A stretch of 64,000 bases of DNA from Salinilacihabitans rarus (GCF_024296665.1 NZ_CP100762.1:2108001-2172000), one strand, 5' to 3'; numbered from the stretch's first letter, positions 36,451 through 44,688 are shown. Notes: a model not told the origin generated them from the sequence alone. Made by a program: numbers and translations.

Positions 36451-38197
36451 ACCCGGCTGGCCGCGACACGCGGTCCGGATCGGCCGGTTCGAGTTCCGGC
36501 GAACCGTCCGCGCCGTCCGGGAGGACACGGCCCGGTTCGGTCTCATGGCACTCGGGGCGGTCGTGCCGTCGCTGCTGATCGCCGGGTTCGCGGTGCTGTT
36601 CGCGGACGTGATCCGCGACGCGGGGCCCGTGGCGCTGCCGACGCAGGTCCGCGGGATGGTCGCGACGGTCTGGCTCTTCGGCGCGTTCGTCGTCGCCCAG
36701 CGCGTCGCGACGGCCCGTCCGCGCGCCGAGGCCGAACCGCTCGTGTTGACGACGGTGTCGACCCGGACGGCCGCGGTCGGGCTGGCCATCGCGGAGGCCC
36801 TCCGCGCGCTCGCGTACGTCACGCCCCCGGCGCTCGCCCTGACCGCGGCGGCGGTCTACCTGTTCGGCTCCCCCCTCAGCCTCCTCGCGGTGCCGGCGGC
36901 GTGGCTCCTCCTCGTCGCGGGCGCCGTGGTCGCGGGGTCGCTGGCCGGCTACGCGGTCGCGTGGCTCGTCGCCACGGTCCCGTTCGTCTCCCGGCACCGG
37001 ACCGGCCTCGGCGGGGTCGCCGTGCTGGCCTTCTTCGGCGGCTACGCCGCGTTGCAGTCCGCCGGGGTGGGGTCGGTCGGGTACGACCTGCTCGCGTGGC
37101 TGCCGATCGGCTGGCTCGCCGACCTCGCGGTCGTCGGCACCCCGGTCGCGGGTTCGGGGCGCCGTGCGGCCGGCGCCATCGGCGCGACAGCCCTCGTCTG
37201 CGTCGGCGGCGGCGCCCTGATCGACCGGGCGACGGCGGCGCTCTGGTTTACCGATCCCGTGACCGTCGACGACGGATCGTCGGGGGCGGAGTCGGCGTCG
37301 ACGGCCGGCCGGCGGGACCGCGACGCCCTGTCGGCGTCGGTTCGGCCCCTCGCGATCCCCGCGGTCGTGGGCGCGCCGACGCGTCGGGTCGCCGAGTGGA
37401 CCCTGCTGCGGACGCGACGCGATCCGCGGCGGCTGACGTTCCTCCTCGTCCCCGTCGTCGGGGCCGGGAGCGCGCTGATGAACGTGGGGGTCCAGAGCGG
37501 CGCGCCCCGGCCGCTGCTCGCGCCGCTGTGTGCGGTCGTCCTCCCGTGGATCGCCGGCGCGGCGTTCGCGGTGAACCCCCTCGGCGACGAGGGCACCACC
37601 CTCCCCGCGACGCTGCTCGCGGTCGACGGCCGCCGGTACGTCCGCGGGGTCTCGCTGCCGGGCCTGCTGTTGGGCCTGCCGACGGTCGTCGTCGCGACGG
37701 CCGCGACGGGCGTCGCCGCCGCGTACTCGCCGTCGCAGGTGCTCGGACTGGTCCTGATCGGCGCGTACCTGACGCTCGTCGCCGTCGGCACCGCCCCGGC
37801 GGTCGGGATGCGCCTCCCGCGGTTCAGCCCGATCCGCGTCGGCCGGGGTCGCGCCGTCCTCCCGCCGCGGCTGGCCGCCGTCGTCCTCCACGCGGGGCTG
37901 ACGCTCGCTCCCGGCGCGCTCCTCGCGCTGCTGGTCGTCGCGCCGGAACTCGCCCGGGCGGTCGTCGCCGGCCTCGTCGGCTACCTGCCGGCGATCCACC
38001 TCGACCTGCTCGGCGCGGCCGAGACCCTCCCGGGGGCGGTCGACGCGTTCCGGGCGGTCGGCGACGGCCTGCTGGCGACGCCCGTCGGCCGGCTTCGAGC
38101 GGGCCTCGGCGGCGGCCTCCTCGCCGGCGGGGCCGCGGCGGCCGTCGGCTGCTACCGCCACGCGATCGGCTACTTCGACGCGTACGTCCCGGCGTGA
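36443..38197 (+). CDS. Large ABC-2-type membrane permease
   Basis: 584 residues with about twelve hydrophobic segments in two halves separated by a polar, Ser/Asp-rich loop near residues 273-300. The start (HAVRIGRFEFRRTVRAVRED) resembles ABC-2 permeases, whose N-terminal amphipathic helix contacts the ATPase. A polar cytoplasmic loop (ATARPRAEAEPLVLTTVSTR) occurs near residue 91. Length is about double the usual six-helix subunit, so it may form a whole transmembrane unit. Coupled to the ATPase by overlap. Confidence 0.75.
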   Translation: MAEPGWPRHAVRIGRFEFRRTVRAVREDTARFGLMALGAVVPSLLIAGFAVLFADVIRDAGPVALPTQVRGMVATVWLFGAFVVAQRVATARPRAEAEPLVLTTVSTRTAAVGLAIAEALRALAYVTPPALALTAAAVYLFGSPLSLLAVPAAWLLLVAGAVVAGSLAGYAVAWLVATVPFVSRHRTGLGGVAVLAFFGGYAALQSAGVGSVGYDLLAWLPIGWLADLAVVGTPVAGSGRRAAGAIGATALVCVGGGALIDRATAALWFTDPVTVDDGSSGAESASTAGRRDRDALSASVRPLAIPAVVGAPTRRVAEWTLLRTRRDPRRLTFLLVPVVGAGSALMNVGVQSGAPRPLLAPLCAVVLPWIAGAAFAVNPLGDEGTTLPATLLAVDGRRYVRGVSLPGLLLGLPTVVVATAATGVAAAYSPSQVLGLVLIGAYLTLVAVGTAPAVGMRLPRFSPIRVGRGRAVLPPRLAAVVLHAGLTLAPGALLALLVVAPELARAVVAGLVGYLPAIHLDLLGAAETLPGAVDAFRAVGDGLLATPVGRLRAGLGGGLLAGGAAAAVGCYRHAIGYFDAYVPA

Positions 38198-38248
38198 GCG
38201 GGGACGGGCGGCCGACCCTTTAGGTACGATGGCGCGGCGAAGCGAGGT

Positions 38249-38332
38249 ATGGATGTGCCGACGGTAGCGCCGCTGTACGCCGAATCGAGCAACGACAACG
38301 TTTATGCGCGGGCTACCCATGCACGAGCATAG
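38249..38332 (+). CDS. Possible 27-residue leader peptide before the RPA gene
   Basis: ATG at 38249 opens a 27-codon frame (starting MDVPTVAPLYAESSNDN) that ends with TAG one base before the start of the single-strand-binding protein gene. CTTTAGGTAC, centred about 28 bases upstream, could be its TATA box. The alternative is that TTTATGCG inside it (38301-38308) is the promoter of the RPA gene and the frame is chance. No homology is recognisable. Confidence 0.25.
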   Translation: MDVPTVAPLYAESSNDNVYARATHARA

Positions 38333-38333
38333 A

Positions 38334-39746
38334 ATGAGCGACATCGAGGGCGTCTACGAGGACCTCGAGGCCGACGTCTCCCTCGAGGAGTTTCGCGAGG
38401 CCGTCGAGGCGAAGGTCGAACAGATGGGGGGACTGGCCGACGAGGAGACGGCGGCGATGCTCGTCGCTCACGAACTCGGCGAGAGCGAGGTCGGCGGCGT
38501 CGCCGACATCGAACCCGGCATGGAGGAGGCGAAGTTCGTCGCGAAGGTGACGAGCATCGGCGAACTGCGGACGTTCGAACGCGACGGCGAGGACGAGGAC
38601 GGCCGGGTCGTCAACGTCGAGGTCGCCGACGAGACCGGCGCCGTCCGGGCGGCGTTCTGGGACGAACACGCCGAGGCGGCCGTCGAGGAACTCGAAGAGG
38701 GACAGGTACTGCGGATCAAGGGCCGTCCGAAGGAGGGGTTCTCGGGCGTCGAGGTGAGCGTCGACGAGGTCGAACCCGACGACGACACCGAGATCGACGT
38801 CCAGGTGTCTGACACGCACGCGATCGAGGACCTCTCGCTTGGCCTCTCGAACGTCAACCTCGTCGGCCTCGTGCTCGACACCGACGCCGTGCGAACGTTC
38901 GACCGCGACGACGGCTCCGAGGGCCGAGTGTCGAATCTCACCCTCGGCGATCCGACCGGCCGCGTGCGCGTCACGCTCTGGGACGAGAAGGCCGAGCGCG
39001 CCGACGAACTCTCGACCGGCGACACCGTCGAGGTGGTCGACGGCTACGTCCGCGAGCGCGACGGCGACCTCGAACTCCACGTCGGCAACCGCGGCGCCGT
39101 CGGGGCGGTCGACGAGGAGGTCGAGTACGTCCCCGAGAGCACGCCCATCGAGAGCCTCGAAATCGGCCAGACGGTCGACATCGCGGGCGTCGTTCGCTCG
39201 GCGGACCCGAAGCGGACCTTCGACCGCGACGACGGCTCCGAGGGGCAGGTCCGGAACGTCCGCGTGCAGGACGCCACCGGCGACATCCGCGTGGCGCTGT
39301 GGGGCGAGAAGGCCGACGTCGACGTCGGCCCCGGCGACGAGGTCGCCCTCGCGGACGTCGAGATTCAGGACGGCTGGCAGGACGACCTCGAAGCCTCCGC
39401 GGGGTGGCGCTCGACGATCACCGTGCTCGACGGCGACGGCGCGGGCGGCGAGGGGTCACACGACGACGGGGGGCAGTCGGCCGGCCTCGCGGCGTTCGCC
39501 GACGGCGAGGCCGCAGGCGGGGGCGAGGACGCGGACGCCGCCGACGAGGACGCGAGCGACGACCCCGAAGACGGCGAGGAGATCGAGTTCACGGGCGTGG
39601 TCGTGCAGGCGGGCGACCCCGTGGTACTCGACGACGGCGAGGCGACGATGAGCGTCGAGACCGACGCCGACGTCGGCCTCGGCGAGGAGGTGACCGCCCG
39701 GGGCGTCGTCCGGGACGGACGCCTCGACGCGAACGACGTGTTCTGA
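38334..39746 (+). CDS. RPA-family single-stranded DNA-binding protein, multi-OB-fold
   Basis: 470 residues. After a helical N-terminus (SLEEFREAVEAKVEQMGGLA) there are three clear OB-fold repeats at about 65-140, 165-245 and 265-345, each with the same core: RTFxRDxGxExxVxNVxVxDxTGxxRxxLWxEKA. An acidic, Gly-rich linker leads to a fourth, shorter OB-like segment at the C-terminus (about 415-470). It binds ssDNA in replication and repair. The ATG at 38334 is preferred to an upstream in-frame ATG at 38304 that lies inside a TATA-like sequence. Next comes the histone gene, then a deacetylase-family gene. Confidence 0.9.
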   Translation: MSDIEGVYEDLEADVSLEEFREAVEAKVEQMGGLADEETAAMLVAHELGESEVGGVADIEPGMEEAKFVAKVTSIGELRTFERDGEDEDGRVVNVEVADETGAVRAAFWDEHAEAAVEELEEGQVLRIKGRPKEGFSGVEVSVDEVEPDDDTEIDVQVSDTHAIEDLSLGLSNVNLVGLVLDTDAVRTFDRDDGSEGRVSNLTLGDPTGRVRVTLWDEKAERADELSTGDTVEVVDGYVRERDGDLELHVGNRGAVGAVDEEVEYVPESTPIESLEIGQTVDIAGVVRSADPKRTFDRDDGSEGQVRNVRVQDATGDIRVALWGEKADVDVGPGDEVALADVEIQDGWQDDLEASAGWRSTITVLDGDGAGGEGSHDDGGQSAGLAAFADGEAAGGGEDADAADEDASDDPEDGEEIEFTGVVVQAGDPVVLDDGEATMSVETDADVGLGEEVTARGVVRDGRLDANDVF

Positions 39747-39773
39747 GGCCACAAACGCCGCTGATGGCCGAGG

Positions 39774-39798
39774 AAAAGCGTTAAGGGAGTAAGCTCCC
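39774..39798 (+). promoter_or_regulatory. Histone promoter with hairpin between TATA box and start
   Basis: A TATA-like AAGCGTTAAG is centred about 29 bases before the histone ATG. Just after it lies GGGAG-TAAG-CTCCC (39785-39798), an inverted repeat in the position where a bound repressor would block transcription initiation. Confidence 0.4.
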
Positions 39799-39809
39799 GG
39801 TATCAGAGT

Positions 39810-40241
39810 ATGAACGTCGAACTCCCGTTCGCCCCGGTGGACACGATCATCCGGCGGAACGCGGGTGGCCTCCGGGTGAGCGCGGGCGCGGCGGAGGAAC
39901 TCGCAAAGCGGATCCAGGAGCACGGCGCCGACCTCGCGGCGGACGCCGCCGAACGGGCGACGGCGGACGGCCGGAAGACGCTGATGGCCGAGGACTTCGG
40001 CGTCGAGACCGTCGTCGACAAGGACGACCTCGAGTTACCGATCGCCCCGGTCGATCGGATCGCACGCATCGACATCGACGACCGCTACCGCGTCTCGATG
40101 GACGCCCGCATCGCGCTGGCGGACATTCTGGAGGACTACGCCGACAACGTCGCCCGCGCGGCCGCGACGCTGGCCCACCACGCCGACCGTCGGACGATCA
40201 CGGCCGACGACATCGAGACGTACTTCTCGTTGTTCGAGTGA
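39810..40241 (+). CDS. Archaeal histone, doublet (two histone folds in one chain)
   Basis: 143 residues. Two HMf-like histone folds lie head to tail: the first (LPFAPVDTIIRRNAGGLRVS to MAEDFGVETVVD) and the second (LPIAPVDRIARIDIDDRYRV to ITADDIETYFSLFE), joined by a short linker. Each begins with the LPxAPVxRI motif. This fused-dimer form is characteristic of haloarchaea and is strongly acidic overall, so DNA wrapping may be weak and a regulatory role is possible. Leaderless start at 39810. It is followed after four bases by a deacetylase-family gene, implying a shared transcript. Confidence 0.95.
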   Translation: MNVELPFAPVDTIIRRNAGGLRVSAGAAEELAKRIQEHGADLAADAAERATADGRKTLMAEDFGVETVVDKDDLELPIAPVDRIARIDIDDRYRVSMDARIALADILEDYADNVARAAATLAHHADRRTITADDIETYFSLFE

Positions 40242-40245
40242 GTCG

Positions 40246-41256
40246 ATGCAGTTCGGCTACAGCGACACCTGTCTGGCACACGACCCCGGCCCGCGGCACC
40301 CGGAGTCGCCGGACAGGCTACGGGCGATCCGGGAGGGATTGAAACGCAAACACGGCGTCGAGTACGTCGAGGCCGACCCGGCGAGCGTCGAGACGATCAC
40401 GGCCGTCCACGACGACGCGTACGTCGAGGACGTCCGGGAGTTCTGTGCCGAGGGCGGCGGTAGCTGGGACCCCGACACGACCGCCGTCGAGGAGACGTGG
40501 GACGCCGCCCTCCAGAGCGCCGGACTCGCTTGCTGGGCCGCCGACGCCGCGCTGTCGGGTGCCGACGGCCGCGAGACCCCCTTCTCCATCGGGCGGCCGC
40601 CGGGCCACCACGCCGTCGTCGACGACGCGATGGGCTTTTGTTTCGTCAACAACGTCGCGGTCGCCGCCCAGCACGCGCTGGACACCTCGGACGCCGAGCG
40701 CGTCGCGATCGTCGACTGGGACGTCCACCACGGCAACGGCACGCAGGACATCTTCTACGACCGCGGCAACGTCTTCGTCGTCTCGCTGCACGAACAGGGG
40801 CTGTACCCCGGCACCGGCGAGGCCGACGAGATCGGGGAAGGCGACGGCGAGGGGACGACGATGGACGTTCCCATGCCCGCCGGCGCGGACGACGTCGACT
40901 ACCTCGCGGCGCTGGACTCGCTCGTCGCGCCGGCGTTCGCCGACTTCGACCCCGACCTCGTGCTCGTCAGCGCCGGCTTCGACGCCCACCGCCACGACCC
41001 CATCTCGCGGGTCCGGCTCACGACCGAGGCGTACGCGCTCATGACCGACCGCGTCCGGGCGGTCGCCGCGGCGTCCGACGCCGCGCTCGCGTTCGTCCTC
41101 GAAGGGGGGTACGGGCTGGAGGTGCTCGCCGACACCGTCTCGCTCGTCCACGAGACGTTCGACGGCCGCGAACCGATCGAACCCGACGGCGACGTGAGCG
41201 ACGACGCCGAGGACGTGCTGGCGGCCGTCGCGGACGCACACGGGATCGAGCGGTGA
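40246..41256 (+). CDS. Histone deacetylase-family (AcuC-like) zinc hydrolase
   Basis: 336 residues. The class I/II deacetylase active site is complete: tandem histidines in RPPGHHAVVDDAMGFCF near residue 121, zinc ligands in DWDVHHGNGTQDIFY near 157 and SAGFDAHRHDP near 243, and the catalytic tyrosine in LEGGYGLEVL near 286. Such enzymes remove acetyl groups from lysines, polyamines or acetoin-related substrates. The gene follows the histone gene by only four bases. That does not prove that histone is the substrate, but co-expression is likely. Confidence 0.92.
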   Translation: MQFGYSDTCLAHDPGPRHPESPDRLRAIREGLKRKHGVEYVEADPASVETITAVHDDAYVEDVREFCAEGGGSWDPDTTAVEETWDAALQSAGLACWAADAALSGADGRETPFSIGRPPGHHAVVDDAMGFCFVNNVAVAAQHALDTSDAERVAIVDWDVHHGNGTQDIFYDRGNVFVVSLHEQGLYPGTGEADEIGEGDGEGTTMDVPMPAGADDVDYLAALDSLVAPAFADFDPDLVLVSAGFDAHRHDPISRVRLTTEAYALMTDRVRAVAAASDAALAFVLEGGYGLEVLADTVSLVHETFDGREPIEPDGDVSDDAEDVLAAVADAHGIER

Positions 41257-41305
41257 GACCGGCCGCCTGCGCTCCGTCCCGACGCGCCGTCTGGCGGCCG
41301 CGGGT

Positions 41306-42688
41306 TCAGGGCCGCGGGTCGACGTACCGGGCCAGTTCGACGCCGAACTCCTCGACCAGCGCCGTCACGGCCTCGCCGACGAGCACCTCGTAGCCGTCTT
41401 CGAGGGCCGTCTCGACGTGGGCACCGAGGCCGACGTCGAACAGGCGGTCGCTCTCGAGGAACGCGCGGGCGGTCGCGAACTCCCGCTCGCGCTCGACGAC
41501 GTAGCGGTCGCCGTCGACGAACGGGCCGTAGACGTCCGGATCGTCCGCGTAGGCGTCGTAGAACCCCTCGGCGTGGTCGCGGACGTGGACCGGCGGCCCC
41601 CCGTGGCGCTCGACCGCGGGGCGTTCGGCGACCGCGAGTTCGACGAAGACGACGGCCGTCTCGGCGGCGAACGCGTCCGCGCGGACGACGTCGAAGCCGC
41701 GGTCGTCGAGCCCCGAGACGATGCCGTCGAGGGACTTGCGAAGCTGGGGGTAAAGCTGGTCGTCGACGAGGTCGGGGGCGTCGAAGCGAACCGCGACGGG
41801 GGTCGTCCCGCGGCGGTCGAGGTGTGCGCGGAGGGCGTCCGCCGAGAGGGGGGCGGGCTCGTCGGGTTCGAAGAGGGCGACGCGGGGCTCGTCGAGCAGT
41901 TCGCGGGCGTAGTGCTGGAAGCGGGCGACGTTGGCCGCCGAGAGCACGGCGGCGACGTTGCGCTCGGGGTCGGTGGGGTCGACGACGACGAGGGGGTCGT
42001 CGAAACTCGCCTCGCCGTGGCCCTCGGGGTCGAGGCGGACCTGCGGGCGCCAGTCGGCGGCGGCGTCGAGCAGGGGCCGGAAGCCGGCGTACTCGCAGAC
42101 GAGCAGTTCGGTGAGGTAGCCGCTGAACCCACGGGTGCGGAGGTCCGAGCCGTAGACGCCGATCCCCTTGAGGAACTGCTTTGCCAGCCGGACGTCCGCG
42201 GCGAGGTCGGCGTCGAGGCGCTCGGACAGGTACCGGGAGTGAAACGGGGTGCGGTCGACCGCCGAGCGGATGTCGGTCGCCGATTCGAGGCGGAAACAGG
42301 GGACGACGTCGACCTCGAACCCGTCGTACTCGCCTTTGACGTAGGGGTGTTCGGCGTACTCCTCGTGGCCGTCGGGGAGGGTGGCGTGGCCGACCGCGAG
42401 GCCGTAGCGTTCGAGCGTCTCGCGGTCGAGGTCGGGCGGGAAGCGGACGAAGACGTCGACGTCGCGGTCGCCGCTGATCCACGTGTCGCGGGCCGTCGAA
42501 CCGACCTGCAGGGCATCGGCGTCGGGACACCGGTCTGTCGCGGCGGCCTCCGCGCGGGCGAGCAGGTCGTCGGCGACCTCGCGCAGGCGGGCACGCTCGT
42601 CCTCGTCGGGGTCGATCCGCTCGCGGACCCGCGCGACGACGCGCTCGAACTCGTCGTCCCCCGCTCCGTCGGCGTCCTCGTCGGTCAT
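41306..42688 (-). CDS. cca: CCA-adding enzyme, class I (archaeal)
   Basis: 460 residues. It adds or repairs the 3' CCA of tRNAs. The nucleotidyltransferase signature VGSTARDTWISGDRDVDVFV, near residue 46, supplies the metal-binding aspartates, and FEVDVVPCFRL gives the third. The central domain (AKQFLKGIGVYGSDLRTRGF, LTELLVCEYAGF) and C-terminal region follow the archaeal class I order. The ATG at 42688 removes five residues from a longer in-frame start. This matters here because the tRNA genes in the window do not encode CCA. Confidence 0.92.
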   Translation of the reverse strand: MTDEDADGAGDDEFERVVARVRERIDPDEDERARLREVADDLLARAEAAATDRCPDADALQVGSTARDTWISGDRDVDVFVRFPPDLDRETLERYGLAVGHATLPDGHEEYAEHPYVKGEYDGFEVDVVPCFRLESATDIRSAVDRTPFHSRYLSERLDADLAADVRLAKQFLKGIGVYGSDLRTRGFSGYLTELLVCEYAGFRPLLDAAADWRPQVRLDPEGHGEASFDDPLVVVDPTDPERNVAAVLSAANVARFQHYARELLDEPRVALFEPDEPAPLSADALRAHLDRRGTTPVAVRFDAPDLVDDQLYPQLRKSLDGIVSGLDDRGFDVVRADAFAAETAVVFVELAVAERPAVERHGGPPVHVRDHAEGFYDAYADDPDVYGPFVDGDRYVVEREREFATARAFLESDRLFDVGLGAHVETALEDGYEVLVGEAVTALVEEFGVELARYVDPRP

Positions 42689-42827
42689 CGCCCGACCGTA
42701 CACGAGCGGCGCGGGAAAGCGTATCGAACGCGCGACGCGGAGTTCGGGCCGAGAATGCGAGACGTGAGCACGGTCGGGCGGGGGAAAACGAAAGCCCTAT
42801 CAAACCGTCCCGACAATGCCCGAACGA

Positions 42828-42900
42828 GCCGAAGTAGCTCAGTTGGTAGAGCGCCTCGCTGTTAACGAGGCGGTCCCAGGTTCGAGTCCTGGCTTCGGCG
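42828..42900 (+). tRNA. tRNA-Asn (GTT)
   Basis: 73 nt. The acceptor stem GCCGAAG pairs with CTTCGGC, with discriminator G. The D-arm is TAGCTCAGTTGGTAGAGC, the anticodon loop CTGTTAA gives GTT, and the T-arm has GTTCGAGTCC. No intron and no encoded CCA. Confidence 0.96.
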
Positions 42901-43007
42901 CTTCTCCTCGAACGCTACTCCTCGGGAGCTTCGATCGTCTCGATTCGACGGCCGCTCCGGCCCCGCCGGGGCGAGGCTATTTCGCCCTCCGGACACGAGA
43001 GGGGTAC

Positions 43008-43598
43008 ATGGCCGCAGACGACAGACGCACGACCGACGAGGACGGCCACGACGTCATCGACCCGCTGCACGCGGCGGTCGTGACGGTTTCGAGTTCGCGA
43101 GCGCACGCGACGGCGGAGGGCGGCGACCCCGACGACCCCGGCGGCGACGTGATTGAGGAGTGTTTCGAGGCCGAGGGCCACGAGGTGGTCGTCCGCGAAC
43201 TGGTGCGGGACGACTACGCCGCGATCCGGACGGCCGTCCGACGCCTCGCCGCCCGCCGGGACGTCGACGTGGTGGTCACGACCGGCGGCACCGGCGTGAC
43301 GGTCGACGACGTCTCGCCCGAGGCGACCGCGTCCCTGTTCGAGCGGGAGTTGCCGGGCTTTGGCGAGTTGTTCCGATCGCTCTCCTGGGAGGAGGTCGGC
43401 ACGCGGGCGATGGCCTCGCGCGCGACGGCGGGAATCGCCATCGACACGCCCGTCTTCTGCCTGCCGGGGAGCAAGAACGCCTGCCGGACCGCCTGCGAAC
43501 GGCTGATCGTCCCCGAGGCGCCCCACCTCGCTGGCCTGGCGACGAGCCACCGCGTGGGGACCGAAGAGCAGACGCTGGCGGACTACGACGGCGAGTAG
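43008..43598 (+). CDS. moaB: Molybdenum cofactor biosynthesis protein MoaB/Mog
   Basis: 196 residues of the molybdopterin adenylyltransferase fold. VVTTGGTGVTVDDVSPEAT, near residue 86, and FCLPGSKNACRTA, near 150, are the conserved MPT-binding loops. HAAVVTVSSSRAHATAEGGD is the N-terminal strand-loop. It prepares adenylylated molybdopterin for Mo/W enzymes. The ATG at 43008 was chosen; the frame upstream runs through tRNA-Asn. GGCTATTTCG about 30 bases upstream may be its TATA box. Confidence 0.88.
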   Translation: MAADDRRTTDEDGHDVIDPLHAAVVTVSSSRAHATAEGGDPDDPGGDVIEECFEAEGHEVVVRELVRDDYAAIRTAVRRLAARRDVDVVVTTGGTGVTVDDVSPEATASLFERELPGFGELFRSLSWEEVGTRAMASRATAGIAIDTPVFCLPGSKNACRTACERLIVPEAPHLAGLATSHRVGTEEQTLADYDGE

Positions 43599-43702
43599 CC
43601 CGGCGTTCGGCCCCGCGATCCGCGGGGGCGGGAGTCGACCGGCGACCCGTGAAATCGCCTGCAGTGTGCTTTATTGACTCCCGTAACCAACGTTCGAGTG
43701 CT

Positions 43703-43831
43703 ATGTGTCACCACTTCGAAGACGTGCGCGAACTCGACGCCGAGGAGCGCGAGGAGGTACTCGAGTTCCACGACGAGGAGGAACTCGAAGAGGAACTGAC
43801 CGAGGAGGAACGCGAGGCGCTGACGGCGTAG
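43703..43831 (+). CDS. Small acidic protein, 42 residues
   Basis: A 42-residue protein starting MCHHFEDVRELDAEEREEVL and ending EEEREALTA, too short for most gene finders. It is almost entirely charged with one Cys and two adjacent His at the N-terminus, which could bind a metal. CTTTATTG centred about 29 bases upstream fits a leaderless promoter, and the coding bias (G or C at almost every third position) supports it. Similar very short acidic proteins occur in haloarchaea; function unknown. Confidence 0.6.
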   Translation: MCHHFEDVRELDAEEREEVLEFHDEEELEEELTEEEREALTA

Positions 43832-43903
43832 GCGGACGTCGTTTTTCCGCCGGGCGAATCGGACAGCAAACGTTAACTACAGTCGTCGTTTTCTCCCGGT
43901 TGA

Positions 43904-44011
43904 GGGCCCTTAGCTCAGTCCGGTTAGAGCGCTCGGCTCATATCGGACGCCGATCGGCGATCGGATCCGTGGGACACCGAGTGGTCGATGGTTCGAATCC
44001 GTCAGGGCCCA
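43904..44011 (+). tRNA. tRNA-Met (CAT, elongator) with intron
   Basis: The acceptor stem GGGCCCT pairs with AGGGCCC (44004-44010), with discriminator A at 44011. CAT is at 43939-43941. An intron of about 33 nt (approximately 43943-43975) interrupts the anticodon loop after position 37; removing it restores CTCGG/CCGAG and a seven-base loop. Intron in the elongator tRNA-Met is normal for haloarchaea; this one is short. CGTTAACTAC about 28 bases upstream is the likely promoter. The mature length is 75 nt. Confidence 0.9.
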
Positions 44012-44084
44012 TCCGGAAACTGCACGGTTCAGAGCCAACGGAATCGTAGGATACAGGTTTCGTATCCCTTATTTTCGAAATCCC

Positions 44085-44126
44085 GTGGCAGGATTCCCGC
44101 GTCTTCAGGTGCGGGAGGGGGTCAAC
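44085..44126 (+). mobile_element. Orphan right end of an IS605/IS1341-type (TnpB) element
   Basis: Starts with TGGCAGGATTCCCGC, then a hairpin TCCCGC (44095-44100) with GCGGGA (44111-44116) around a CTTCAG loop, and ends GGGGGTCAAC. This is the form of the right ends of haloarchaeal IS1341-type elements, whose transcribed end gives the guide-like RNA of TnpB. No tnpB frame is present; the tRNA-Met lies where it would be expected. It is a relic. Confidence 0.55.
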
Positions 44127-44145
44127 CGGCAGACAGTATGACCGT

Positions 44146-44559
44146 TCATGCGTCGTCAGGACGGGGCGCGTTCTCGTACTTGACCATCTTCGCAGGTTTG
44201 TCAGAGATGGTTTCGTAGATCCGCTGGAGGGTCTCCTCGGCGGCGAGCAAGTTGTGTTCCTCGAGGAAGGCTCGGCCCTCGTCCGTAAGGCCGTAGAATT
44301 TCCAGGGATATCCCTGCCGGCGCTGATCGTCGTCCAGCGCGACTTCCTCGACGATGCCGGCGTCGATCAGCTTCTGAACGTGCTTGTAGACGGTGGCGTC
44401 ACTCACGCTGGGATTGAGCTCCTCGAGTTCGTACATCGAGGGACGTTGCTCGGGATGCTGGAGGATGTTGTTGATGAGCGCGAACCGCGTCTGTTGGGTG
44501 ACGAAGTGGACGAGCTCGCGGGTTTCCATCCCCTCGACAGTCCCCAGATCAGTGCTCAT
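44146..44559 (-). CDS. Winged-helix transcriptional regulator (PadR/ArsR-like)
   Basis: 137 residues. HTH core: ELVHFVTQQTRFALINNILQ, PSMYELEELNPSVSDATVYK, HVQKLIDAGIVEEVALDDDQ, then the wing and a helical tail (YGLTDEGRAFLEEHNLL, EETLQRIYETISDKPAK). Typical of haloarchaeal winged-helix regulators. It starts at 44559; a perfect 22-base dyad lies 29-50 bases upstream and overlaps the expected TATA position, so autoregulation is likely. It is divergent from the gene at 44689. Confidence 0.8.
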   Translation of the reverse strand: MSTDLGTVEGMETRELVHFVTQQTRFALINNILQHPEQRPSMYELEELNPSVSDATVYKHVQKLIDAGIVEEVALDDDQRRQGYPWKFYGLTDEGRAFLEEHNLLAAEETLQRIYETISDKPAKMVKYENAPRPDDA

Positions 44560-44587
44560 ACGGCACGATACACGCCCCGACGACAAG

Positions 44588-44646
44588 TAGTTTACCCTCG
44601 GGTAAACTACCCCGGAGTAAACCGTTCTATACTCGATCGGGTAAAG
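44588..44646. promoter_or_regulatory. Palindromic operator with additional half sites
   Basis: TAGTTTACCC (44588-44597) and GGGTAAACTA (44600-44609) form a perfect dyad with a two-base centre. Related half sites follow: GGAGTAAAC (44614-44622) and GGGTAAAG (44639-44646). The dyad covers the TATA position of the minus-strand regulator, and the last half site lies just upstream of the TATA-like CCATATTTCG of the plus-strand gene, whose ATG (44689) is about 27 bases further on. Confidence 0.65.
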
Positions 44647-44688
44647 TACTTCACAAACCATATTTCGCGGCTTCGAGAAAGACTGGGT

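Noticed and set aside
41365-42594. Frames antisense and alternative to the CCA-adding enzyme
   Set aside because: Ser/Thr/Arg-rich shadow translations; the true frame has the complete nucleotidyltransferase signature.
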